Assembly: GCA_003339415.1 (NCBI GenBank)
Contig: PDHQ01000723.1
Span: 1-10,333, forward strand
Reading direction: 5' to 3'
DNA from: Ophiocordyceps camponoti-saundersi (nom. inval.)
Taxonomy: Eukaryota; Ascomycota; Sordariomycetes; Hypocreales; Ophiocordycipitaceae
DNA: 10,333 nt
Program-made: the position numbers and the translations under genes
The notes under the pieces: generated by a model
What the model was told of the DNA's origin: nothing
Seen by the model: only the letters and a program-made list of their open reading frames with translations
Database searches by the model: none
In this document: positions 1 through 8,912 of the stretch, one piece after another
Layout of the letters: every line of letters begins with the position of its first letter
How positions within the stretch are numbered: the stretch's first letter is position 1

Positions 1-481
1 AAGGAGAAAAGAAACTTAGTTTCTTAAAAAGTAGAAAAAAGATATTTTATTTTATTTCTAGCTTATTAAAATAACTATAATATTAAGATTTTTATATAAT
101 ATTCTCTTTATAATAAAGTTTCTTATAGAATTTATTTTATATTTTTATCTTTTATATTTATAAGTTAATTTAAATATTAGTATTCTAAAAGTTTAGTATA
201 AGGTAGGAGTTTTAAGTATTTTTTAAAAATATTATATAAATATTTAAAAATATAATAAAATAATAAATATAAATAAAATAAGGCCTATTTTATTATATAT
301 AGAATATAACTTATTATAGCTTTTTTTAAGCTTTATATAATACTATTAATTTATATAAGGGAAATTTACTAATATTTTTATATCTTTTTATATAATTTTT
401 TTAAAATTAAGAAAAAAATATTAAAAAACTAAGAAAAACTATATTATACTTATAACTTACTAATTATCTTATAAAAGTTTT

Positions 482-544
<63 letters not shown>

Positions 545-700
545 TTTTATAGTTTTTTTACTATACTTTTTCTTACTTTATAATATTAATTTCTTCTTTA
601 AAATTCGTAGTTTCTTATTTTCTTAGCTTTTATAAGCGTTATTTATTATTCTTAATTAGAAAAATTATATAAATCTATTTTTAGAAAAAATTATAAAAAA
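1..700. other. RIP-saturated AT-rich stretch, no gene seen
   Basis: I find no CpA or TpG in roughly the first 700 bases, and GC is very low. No reading frame on either strand shows a recognisable protein, even when TAA/TAG is read as former Gln or Trp. The only structured part is the TTTA microsatellite at 478-547. This is most likely an older repeat mutated to saturation, but the family cannot be told. Confidence 0.6.
478..547. repeat. (TTTA)n microsatellite
   Basis: About 17 uninterrupted copies of the tetranucleotide TTTA, bounded by AAAAG on the left and TTTATAG on the right. It is a plain simple repeat. The absence of interruptions suggests it expanded after the surrounding DNA was mutated, because a RIP substrate of this age would otherwise show scattered changes. 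Confidence 0.95.
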
Positions 701-705
701 TTATA

Positions 706-860
706 AATGATTTTTTTAAAAAAATCACTTATAATGTGATTTTTTTTACGTGATTTAAATCACGGATAAAAAAAATCACTTATAAGTGATTTAAATCACG
801 GAAAAAAAAAATCACGAAAAATTACTTATATAATCACTTATAAGTGATTTTTTTCTAACC
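706..860. repeat. Palindrome cluster of ATCAC/GTGAT half-sites, retains CpA/TpG
   Basis: Ten copies of ATCAC or its complement GTGAT lie in about 125 bases, arranged as palindromes. Perfect ones are 749-764 (cgtgatttaaatcacg), 773-792 (core TCACTTATAAGTGA), 786-799 and 832-849 (same core as 773-792); an imperfect hairpin has arms at 721-728 and 736-743. Every half-site contains a CpA or TpG, giving about 13 such dinucleotides here, while they are nearly absent elsewhere. The cluster abuts the 3' end of the LINE (about 866). It could be a miniature foldback element, a repeated transposon end, or a LINE tail; no transposase is associated with it in this window. Confidence 0.75.
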
Positions 861-865
861 CTGGG

Positions 866-919
866 GCTAAGTAAGTAGCTAGTAAGATAAATAATAAAAT
901 TATTACTATAAAGTAATTT
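866..919 (-). other. LINE 3' untranslated end
   Basis: Short segment after the presumed ORF2 stop. It holds no further recognisable protein and ends at CCCCAGGGTTAG (minus strand) next to the palindrome cluster. There is no poly(A) run; the A7 stretch that follows belongs to the first palindrome. The boundary is set by where the LINE-like base composition gives way to the ATCAC/GTGAT repeats. Confidence 0.45.
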
Positions 920-3900
920 TTATATATTTATTATAAGGCCGAAAGCTCTATCTCCCTTATCTATCTTACTTTTATAAAATAATATTATAAGGTTAAATTA
1001 GTATAATTATTTAAGTAAAAGAAACTAATATATAAGTTTAGCTATAAATTAAGAGTTATTAAGCGCTTTAGTAAGGTTATACTAATCCTATATTAGTTAC
1101 TAGTTAGCGTTAAGGAGTAGCTTATTTTTATAAGTAAAAGTATAGTTAAGAAAGATATATAATATTATCTTATCGCTATTATTATAAGGGTAATATCTCG
1201 AAATTACTTTAAGGACTTTATAAGCTTAAAGAAAAGAATTAAATTTAATATATCTAATTTAAAGTTATATAAGTATTATATTAATAAACTTAGGAAATCT
1301 TTCGTAAATACGTAAGGCGGTCCTAGCTTTAAGCTATAGCGGTTTATTAATAAAGTAGCTATAAGATTACTTATATTTCTTAAGCTTACTTTCTTAGGAA
1401 TATTATTAGAGGAGCTACTCTTTTTAAAGTTTAATATCGAAATTATATCGTATACGTTTAGCCTCTAATTCGGGTTTAGTTTATATCTTATAAAATTCCT
1501 TTAAGTCTTATAATACTTAATATCTTTATTAATAGGGGCGCCCCTTATACTTATATCTAACTTACTTAGTAGCTTTCTTTATTATAATATAGATAAGGTT
1601 TACTATACTTATATATTAAAAGTAATAATAAATATAAGCTATTTAGTAAGTAAAATATAAGTTAAGGGGGGGGATAAAAGCCTCTATTTTAATATAATAA
1701 AAAGGGGTAGCCTTATAAGCTCCGGTAATAGCTTTTAAGTATTTAAACTATTCTATAGCTAGCGCCTTTATAATAGGGCTATATAGTTTCCCCCTTAATT
1801 ATATAAGTAAAATAAACTAAAATATACTAAATATAATCGCTAATCTAATAGCCTTAATATATACCTCCTTTACTCTTAATAAAATATAACCTTATATCGA
1901 TATAGTAATTCTAATAAAAGCTAAGTACTAGCGCTTAAGTTTAGTAGCGAGTTTTAAAAAGTAAGATTTTTATTAGAATTTATAATATAATTAGATTTTT
2001 AAAAATCTTACCTTTTATATAAGCTATATTATCTTTATATTAAGCTAAAGCTAAGTTATATTTACTTTCCTAGCTTTCGTAAAATATATTAACTTACTTT
2101 TAGCTAGCTAAAAAGTTATTTTATATTTAAGGGCTTATTATTTATAAATTCGCTACGCTTACTTAAGTTAAAGGAGTACTTAGGCCTTATTATATCTAAT
2201 ATTAAGTATATTAATATTATTAGTAAAGCTTACTATAAGTAGTTTAGTTATTAAGTTTAGATATTAATATAATAAAAATATATATAATAAGAAAAGAACT
2301 AGTAATATAGGGGATTTTTAAGGGACCCCTTATTAAATTAAGAAAGCGTTATTAAGCTTATAGTTAAACTTAAATTATAAAGTTTTAGTAGTAAGATAAA
2401 AATAAATAAACGCTATAACTTATTTAGGAAAGCTTAGGTAATTAAGAATAATTATTAGCTTATTATAAGAAATATAGTTAAAAGCTTTAGTAAAGTTTAG
2501 TAAAAGGAGCGAGGTAATGCCGCCTTAATTTTAAATAATTTTAATAATTTTAGTAAGTATAAGAACTATAATATTAGTAAAGTATTATAGCTTATTACTT
2601 ATTTAGCTATTTAGAAGGATATTAGCTATTTTCGCTATAAATGCTATTTTCCTAATAATAATTATTTTTAAAATTTTCCTTATTATATTAAAAAGCGAAA
2701 TTAGCTTATACCTACCTAAGGTATAATATATAGCTAATAGTTTACTTACTTTATAAATAACTATAATATTAAAAGCTTTAAATCGTAATAGGAAATAGCC
2801 GCTATTAATATAGCTTTAAAAGATTTTTTAGAAAACTTAGATAAAGGGGGGTTTATATCTTTTTAGAAACCTAACTAAAATCTTATTAAGGCTAGCGGAC
2901 TTCTATAAAGCGATTAAGAAAAAGGCAAAGTAAATATTATTAGTAATAATTAAGCGTTTAATATAAAAAAAAGGGAAAAGTTTATCTAAAATAAGAGGAG
3001 GGGCTAAGGCGGTAAAAATAAAGAAAAATTACTAGCTAAATAAAATCGCTTTATCTAAGAAAGTAAATATTAAGTTTAAGTTAAAGCTTTTTTATAATAT
3101 TAGTATATATATAAGCTTTAGCAGGGCCTAGCTTTAAAGCTAAGCTTAATATTTTATTATCTAAAATATTATTAAGTTTATTAAGATATTATTAAGGAAA
3201 TTACGCTAGGCGCTATAGCGGGCTACGCTAATTGCAGATTTCTACGCTTTTATTACTTCCTAATAATCTTATTAGTAAAAGTTAATAAAGTTAGCTCTCT
3301 AATACTTTTAGGCCCGCTTAGCGGCCGCTATAATAGCCGCTATCGCCTAATTTTACTAGTTTTATATTATAAAATATATATAGATATATAATAATACCGT
3401 AATCTTTACTATTATTTTTAGCTATTTATATAATAAGGTAATTACTTTTTTTATATTTTTAGGTATAAAAGTATAATATAATTTAAGCTTAAGTTAGTTC
3501 TATACTTTAGCCGCGAGTATATTTAAGTAAAAAAAGCGCTAGATCTTAGTTAATATAATATTAAGGCAGAGGTTAGTATTTATATAGATAACTTACGAAA
3601 TATAATTAAAGCTAATAAAGTTAAGGTTATTTCCTTAATATATCGTATAGTAATTTAGCGTAGCTTAAGCTAAGTTAATAATATTAGTTTATTTATTATA
3701 TATTTCCTAGGTAACTTTACTTAGAGGTATAATAAATTTAAGATAAAGGCTAATTATAAGATTAAGGAAATTAGCTATTTTAAAGGAGGACCTTTTATAA
3801 TAGTTTTATAAAAAGTAATAAAGGTTAAAATTGCTATATAAAAAAGTAGCTATTAGGGTTAAGTTAAGGTAAAGAAAGTTACGCTATAAAAAGGGGCTAG

Positions 3901-4260
3901 ATTAAATTACCGATAAGAGTAAGTAAATAAATATAATTCATAATAAAAGTATAATATAAAAAAGGATAAAAGCTATATTAAGTATAATAAAAAGTATTTA
4001 AAGGGAGGGGTCTAGTTATTTATAAATATAAAAAATCGCTTAGTTACTAAAGTTTATAAGTTTATATAATAAGATACTAGGAAGTAAAAGGTATCTAAAT
4101 TAGTTATATTATAATTTTTATAAATAAATAAAATTATAGCTAATAAAGCTATAAAGCGCGATATAAATAAAATAATTATACTTTTATATATTCTAAAAAA
4201 AAGTTTTAATCTTTATTAGAAATAGGGGAGGTAAAGGTTTATAATTATATCGGGGTAAAG
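920..4260 (-). pseudogene. LINE ORF2: endonuclease / reverse transcriptase, RIP-mutated
   Basis: This is the former polyprotein that nicked target DNA and copied the element RNA. One minus-strand frame runs about 1,100 codons without a detectable frameshift; it is full of TAA/TAG stops explained by RIP of CAA, CAG and TGG. Order: an EEP-endonuclease-like N-terminal region (about 4200-3700, weak; an IIPLS stretch near 3740 may be the former SDHxPLS box); a basic linker; then the reverse transcriptase, with an FKAFN-IIVIYK stretch and PISL-like box (about 2770-2700), palm motif A LNFTKAFN (2477-2500), motif B GVPxxSPxLxVLF (2291-2329) and motif C SFTNN (2216-2230). The Asp codons of motifs A and C now read Asn (AAT/AAC), as TpG-to-TpA gives. 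A thumb-region block ITGAYKATP precedes IEAFIPPL near 1665. The C-terminus keeps C-x-C-x8-H-x4-C (1142-1192) with Cys/His codons turned to TAT/TAC. No RNase H domain is seen. Start and stop are approximate; 920-922 is the first stop after the last recognisable block. Confidence 0.85.
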
Positions 4261-5807
4261 GGGGGGGGGGAAAAAGGGGTAGGGGGGGGGGGGGAGGAGG
4301 GTATAATAAAAGGGGAAAGGGTAAGAGGGGGAGGATAAGTTCCCTAAGCTCTACCGCTACCTTATCCGCTATAAGGTCCGGGGGTAACGCTGCTCTCGCC
4401 TTAGCCTTTTTTTAATACTAAGGCGGGCTTATCGTTTATATTAAAGTAAAATATAGCTTATAACTATATAGGAGCTATATATAATTACTTCCGGAACTAA
4501 ACTTTAGTAAAGCTATTACTAGTTTAAGATTAAGTTAGCTAAAAGTAATCTTAAAACTTATAAGGTTAGTATACGTAATTATTATATACTTAGTTTTAGT
4601 ATATTTTTACGGTAAGGTAGTTTCGGGATTACGAAATATAGTTCCCTTTATATAAGATATAGTTTTTAGTATTAATTTTAGTAAGGGCTAAATATACGCT
4701 CTCCTTTTCTAAGTACGCTATAGCTATATATATTTTATAATATAGCTACTTTTAGTAATATTTTGCTATATACTTATATTAGTAATATTAGTAATATTAT
4801 TAAGGTTATACTACGTTATTATAAACTTCTATATAAGAGATTTCTATATTTATAACTAAGCTATTTTATATAAGTTTATTAGCGTTTATTATATTAGTAA
4901 TTTCTAAAATAATATAAGTACGCGTAGCTCCCTTATTATAAAGCTAAAGCGCTTAAACTTAAGTAATATTAACTTTATTATATTTCTTAATTTATTATAA
5001 GAGTATATTTTAGTTATTATAAGTAGCCCTTACTTATACTCTTTTCGCTATAATAAAGAAAGTTTTCTAGCTATAAACCGCCTTTTTACTAAAAATAATA
5101 AGGATTTACTTAACTAAGCTTACTTATTTTTTATATTCTAAATAGAATATAATTATTATATTTTTACTAAGGAGTTATCTTATAGCTAATATAGCCTTAT
5201 ATTTTAATATTATATTTATAGCTTATATAATCTTTTATAAAGTTAGTTATAAAGTATTTACGTTAATTATAATATTTTTTATAAATATAGTAATTTCTTT
5301 ATTAAAGCGACTAAAGATAAGTTTAATTATTATACCGCTAGTAATAGCTACGGAAGCTTATAATAGCTAAGTTAAATTAGTATTAAGGCTAATAATTTAT
5401 AGGAGTATTTTTTATATAGCTTAAGTAACTATTTTCTCGATTAACTTAGTAATCTTAAGTAAAAGTTAAGTAACGTTTTAGTTTAAAAAAATTACGAATT
5501 TCTTACTAAGTTTAGCTCTAAAAGCTATTATAATATTCTAAGTATTAGAGAACGCCGCGGTAAGTATTACCGCGGCTAGTTTATTATAAGCTTTTTTTAT
5601 ATCGCTATTATAAAGGTCCTATACTTACTCCGCTTCTCCTCTTATTCTAACGCTATTATTATATTATCCTTAGCTAGATTAGGGGTATTATAAGGATTAT
5701 CCTAGTCCCCGCGTACCCCTATCTATAATTATAGGCGCGTTACCTGCCCCTTAGGCCCCGGCCGAAGCCGCTACGGGCGCTATTAACTCTTTCTCGGTAA
5801 TAAATAT
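4240..5807 (-). pseudogene. LINE ORF1: gag-like nucleic-acid-binding protein, RIP-mutated
   Basis: The former ORF1 protein packaged element RNA. The frame starts plausibly at 5805-5807, where ATA replaces an ATG (TpG to TpA), followed by FITEKEL. Next come a low-complexity Ala/Gly/Gln-rich stretch (to about 5660), a helical, probably coiled-coil region (about 5560-5330), and the conserved gag block of fungal LINEs: an FFIIAKRVQV stretch and a KGATRTxIILE stretch leading to the knuckle. The knuckle at 4755-4796 fits C-x2-C-x4-H-x4-C: its four ligand codons are TAT, TAT, TAT and TAC, which RIP gives from TGT, TGT, CAT and TGC. The tail is proline-rich (about 4330-4258), which explains the G runs on the plus strand. 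The C-terminus probably overlaps or abuts the start of ORF2. Stops are TAA/TAG only. Length, about 500 codons, fits Tad-type ORF1. The exact stop is uncertain. Confidence 0.8.
4258..4335 (+). repeat. G-run tract (11 G and 13 G runs), G-quadruplex candidate
   Basis: The plus strand carries an 11-base G run (4260-4270), a GGGG (4276-4279), a 13-base G run (4282-4294), and more GG/GGGG runs to 4335. On the minus strand these are the CCC/CCT codons of the proline-rich tail of ORF1, so the tract has a coding origin. CpC is a poor RIP substrate, which explains why C runs survive here. The runs satisfy the simple pattern for a G-quadruplex; whether one forms is not known. Confidence 0.8.
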
Positions 5808-5861
5808 ATAGTAAAGAGCGAAAGATTAAGTAACGGGTCTTATCCTATTTTCGTAAAAGGT
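5298..5861 (-). repeat. LINE 5' tandem repeat, inner copy
   Basis: Inner of two head-to-tail copies of about 565 bases. It covers part of the 5' UTR and about the first 170 codons of ORF1 and is continuous with the rest of ORF1. It is clearly richer in GC than the outer copy, with perfect GC blocks such as CCGCGGTAAGTATTACCGCGG around 5553-5573, itself a hairpin with CCGCGG arms. Alignment anchors shared with the outer copy: 5397-5410 with 5962-5975, and 5674-5686 with 6236-6248, an offset of 562-565. Confidence 0.8.
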
Positions 5862-6426
5862 TATTATTAAAGTAATTAGAAGTAAGTTTAATTCTTATAT
5901 ATTTATTAATAAAAATAAACGCTTTTAAAAGGCGAGTTTAATTAATATAAAAACTAATAGTTTATAGAAGTATTTTCTATAAAGCTTAGGTAACTATTCT
6001 TTTAATTAACTTTATAATTTTAAGTAAAAATTAAGTTTTAGTTTAGTTTAAAATAAATATATATTTTTTTATAAAATTTAGCTTTAAAAGCTATTATAAT
6101 ATCTTAAGTTTAAAAAAATTTTATAGCTAATATTATTATAATAAGCTTATAATAAATATTTTTTATATCGCTATTATTAGGGCTTTATACTTAATCTGCT
6201 CTTTTATTTTAATATTATTATTAAATTATCCCTAACTAGACTAGGGGTGCTATAAGGACTAATTTAGTTCTCGCGCTCCCCTATTTATAATTATAGGAAT
6301 ATTGCTTACTCTTTAAGCCCTAGCCTTAGCTGCTACGGGCATTATTATTATCTTCCTAAAAATAAATATAATATAAGGAGCGATTTACTAAGTAATAGGT
6401 TAAATTTTATTTTTATAAAAAGGTTA
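5862..6426 (-). repeat. LINE 5' tandem repeat, outer copy
   Basis: Outer copy of the duplicated 5' region, starting where the inner copy ends; both copies finish in an AAAAGGTTAT-like sequence. Translated on the minus strand it keeps the protein-level match with the inner copy: PVAA, then PIII-RG-R-L and QSLQHPQSSQGQ (Q from TAA/TAG). The copies differ by more than RIP transitions, including C/A transversions, so they had diverged before or apart from RIP. The outer copy is more AT-rich. It has no following ORF1 body of its own, so it is either a repeated 5' UTR/ORF1 unit or a relic of a second element. Confidence 0.75.
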
Positions 6427-6429
6427 TTT

Positions 6430-7900
6430 ATAATAAATAAGATTTTAGTTTAAACTTAACTTTAAATTTTACTTATTTTAAATTATTTTTAATAATTATA
6501 TAAGATTTTTAATATAAAATATTTTATTAAGTTTAAATAAAAAGTTTTTTATAAGAAAATTAATTTAATAAAATATAAAAGATAAATATAATAAAAAGAG
6601 AAAAATAGAAAATATAATAATAAAATAAAAATAAGCTTTACTTACTTTTTATATAAGAAACTAGCTTTATAATAAGATTTTTTTAATAGTTAAAGTATAG
6701 TTAAAATATTTATTAAAATACTTATATTACTAGCTTATAAAAAATATAATATATATTAAGTATATATAATATATATTATAAAAGTTACTATCTTTATATA
6801 AGGAAAGTAAAAAATAAAAAAAAATATAAAGAGAAGTTAAACTTAAAATAATACTAATCTAAGATTAATATAATATAATATAATAAATATAGTTAATATA
6901 AAAGAGAATCTTAAAGATAGAAAAAGAGAGCTAAAATATATATATAATATATTAATTATTTTATACTTTTATCTAAGAAAATAATTATAAATAAAGTTAT
7001 AAAATTAATTATTTATAACTTAATTAGCTAAAATATATAAAATTAAAAATATAACATTTTTTAATATTATATAATTTAAGTAATTTACTTAAACTTAGTT
7101 TTTTAAATTAATATATATAAAGTTTCTTATAATTATTAATTTATTTAATATAATAAGAATAAAAATATAATATTAGATTTTTAATAAGCTTAAGTTAGAA
7201 ACTTAACTAGTATTAATTTATAATAAAGCTAATTTATTTTAGTTAAATAAAAAATTTCTATTACTTAAAACTGAAGTTAATAATATTAGCTAAAATATTA
7301 GCTTTACTTTACTTAACTTTAATTTAGCTTAGAAATAAAAAAGTAATTTAAATAATTAAAGTTATTAATATATTATTATTAAAAAGCTATAATTATTATT
7401 TTTAATAATTTTAACTAATATTTTACTAGTATTTAATAATTTAAATATTTTATTATTTAATAATAATTTATTATAAGTTATTATTATTCTTTTATATTTT
7501 TTATTTAAAATTTAATTTATAATTTATTAAAACTTACTTTACTTTTAACTTAAAGTTTTTTTAATTTTAAATTAATCTTAGTAAATACTTAATATATTTA
7601 ATTTATAATATTTTATAAAAATTAAAAAAAGTCTCTTATATTATTATTATTTAATTATATTTAAAGTACCTTAATAATATCTAAACTTTTTATAATATAT
7701 AAATTAAAAAAAATTTATTAAAATAAAGTAAACCTTATTAATTATATAAGAAAAAAACTATTATATACTTATATAAAAATATAATAATAGCTATTAAGGT
7801 TTGATACTTTAATACTTTTCTATAAAGCTAACTTTATTAATATAAATTAACTTAAAAAGTTTTAAAATATATATAGTATATATATTTAAGGTTATAGTTT
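6430..7900. other. RIP-saturated AT-rich stretch, no gene seen
   Basis: About 1.5 kb of extreme AT content made mainly of TAT, TAA and TTA words, with only a few CpA/TpG (for example near 7053, 7272 and 7802). I could not recover a conserved protein in any of the six frames when allowing for Gln/Trp-to-stop changes. The start, just after the outer LINE repeat, resembles the start of another repeat copy for about 40 bases (6416-6460), but too weakly to call. It probably contains old, unrecognisable repeats. Confidence 0.55.
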
Positions 7901-7906
7901 ATATAT

Positions 7907-7928
7907 AGCTTACGCGTAGCTTACGCGT
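7907..7928. repeat. Two tandem copies of AGCTTACGCGT
   Basis: The 11-base word AGCTTACGCGT occurs twice in direct succession (7907-7917 and 7918-7928), followed by AGCGC. It is a small CpG-rich patch in otherwise AT-only sequence. CpG is not a preferred RIP target, so its survival is expected. Function unknown; it may belong to the terminal region of the possible transposon that follows. Confidence 0.7.
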
Positions 7929-7983
7929 AGCGCTAACTAATTATATATATTTATATATACCCCGCGCCTATTATATACGTAAA

Positions 7984-8012
7984 CTTAACTAAGCACCCTT
8001 ATATAACTTAGC
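7984..8012 (+). repeat. Possible Fot1/pogo-like terminal inverted repeat
   Basis: The stretch AACTAAGCACCCTTATATAAC (7987-8007, quoted without its last base elsewhere) resembles the outer end of Fot1-type pogo transposons, whose terminal repeats carry an AAGCACCC-then-TAAC pattern. The CpA in GCACCC survived, unlike nearly all others nearby. No matching inverted end and no transposase could be found in this window, so this may be a solo or truncated end, or a chance match. Confidence 0.25.
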
Positions 8013-8730
8013 TATTTAAGCATAGCTTAAATCTCTTATATATTCTACTACTTTAAGGAAAAAAGTATTTCCGGTCGCAGTATATATATATATAAGGTAT
8101 AAGTTAAAATATCCCTTATATAAAAAATTTTTCTTCCTCTTTTTTTTCTCCTTAAGCTAATTATATTATTTTTCTTATTAAGTAATTTCTTTATTTATAC
8201 TTATTAGTTTATTAGCTTATTCTTATATTCTTATATTAAAATATTTAACTTTTATATATTTTATAAACTCTGCGCTTATAGCGATATAGATATAGATTTC
8301 TTATTTTTATATTATAAGCGGACTCCGCTCCTTTTATTACTTTATAGCGATAGCTAGCCGCGCTTAAAGTAACTTTAGGGGGGGAGGGCGACGCTATATA
8401 AGTTAATCGTAACTATAAAATTTTTTTACTTAGAATATAACTTTACTCTCAATTATAATAATCTTAAACTTAAGAGTTTATTATATTTATTACCTTATTA
8501 AAAGCTAAGGTAAATATTAGTAAAATTATTTTAAGAAATACTTTTATCTTTATATAAGTAATTATTAAATAAGTAGCGGAGTTTAAGAAAGTTTAGGGAG
8601 GCGCTCCCCTTACTCTAACTTTATTAGTTAGTAATATTTTTTTAGCTATTATAGCTATAGCTTCCTTTTTTTATAGCTTTAGGGGGAGTAAAACTTTTTT
8701 AATATAAGCTATAACTATAGCTAGGGTTTA
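8013..8730. other. AT-rich stretch with GC-richer patches, unidentified
   Basis: This stretch has patches of retained GC at about 8270-8400 and 8575-8640, including a perfect 5-base hairpin GCGGA-C-TCCGC (8318-8328), a G7 run (8378-8384) and GAGGCGCTCCCC near 8599. One plus-strand frame (from about 8270) reads as Leu-rich sequence with stops explicable by RIP, but it matches no family I recognise. It is probably another degraded mobile element, possibly the body belonging to the Fot1-like end at 7984. Confidence 0.4.
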
Positions 8731-8912
8731 AAATTAGTTAGTCTTTAGTTAGTTAGGACTAACTAAAAAAAGTCCGGACTAAAAGTACGTACCTTTTAGT
8801 TAGTCTTTAGTTAGTTAGCCTAAGGACTTTAGTCAGTCCTTAAATATAAGGACTAACTGACTAAAGACTAAAGACTAAAAGGACTAAGCTTTTAGTTAGC
8901 TTACGTAAGCTA
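8731..8912. repeat. Hairpin cluster of TTAGTTAGTC-type repeats
   Basis: The word TTAGTTAGTCTTTAGTTAG appears as two direct copies (about 8734-8752 and 8797-8815), and its complement recurs as GGACTAACT and GACTAAAGACTAAAGACTAA. Palindromes are AGTCCGGACT (8771-8780, perfect), an imperfect hairpin at 8827-8866 (CTTTAGTCAGTCCTTA against TAAGGACTAACTGACTAAAG), and TAGCTTACGTAAGCTA (8897-8912, perfect). The layout suggests a miniature inverted-repeat element, or the subterminal binding-site region of the hAT element whose coding end lies about 380 bases away. Confidence 0.75.

Larger units (their letters stand above)
866..6427 (-). mobile_element. Tad/I-like non-LTR retrotransposon (LINE), RIP-inactivated
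   Basis: A nearly full-length two-ORF LINE on the minus strand. Reading 5' to 3' (high to low coordinates) it has a duplicated 5' region (6426-5298), ORF1 with gag-like CCHC knuckle, ORF2 with endonuclease-like region, reverse transcriptase and a C-terminal CxC-H-C motif, and a short 3' UTR ending near 866 beside the CCCCAGGG stretch. ORF1 and ORF2 use different frames (low codon coordinate divisible by 3 for ORF1, remainder 2 for ORF2), as in two-ORF LINEs. There is no poly(A) tail and I could not recognise a target-site duplication. Long terminal repeats, integrase and protease are absent, which argues against an LTR element. The ends are estimates to within some tens of bases. Confidence 0.82.

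Noticed and set aside
706..860. Regular repeats suggestive of a CRISPR array
   Set aside because: Half-sites are palindromic and irregularly spaced with no spacer-sized unique segments, and the context is eukaryotic.
856..862. CTAACCC, a single telomere-like unit
   Set aside because: Only one copy; a telomere or interstitial telomeric tract would need several in tandem.
1800..4310. A long plus-strand frame that looks protein-like if stops are read as Gln
   Set aside because: It is the exact mirror of the ORF2 codon frame on the minus strand, and only the minus-strand reading gives reverse-transcriptase motifs.
5553..5573. GC-rich inverted repeat as a transcription terminator
   Set aside because: It lies within the ORF1 coding frame and is followed by no T run in the relevant direction; intrinsic terminators are also not expected in fungal nuclear DNA.
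8041..8150. TATA-rich segment as a promoter
   Set aside because: TATATA words occur throughout the window because of RIP, and no intact gene follows.
8270..8710. Plus-strand Leu-rich frame as a gene
   Set aside because: Many stops, no recognised domain, and AT-rich DNA gives Leu/Ile/Tyr-rich translations by chance; kept only as an unidentified stretch.
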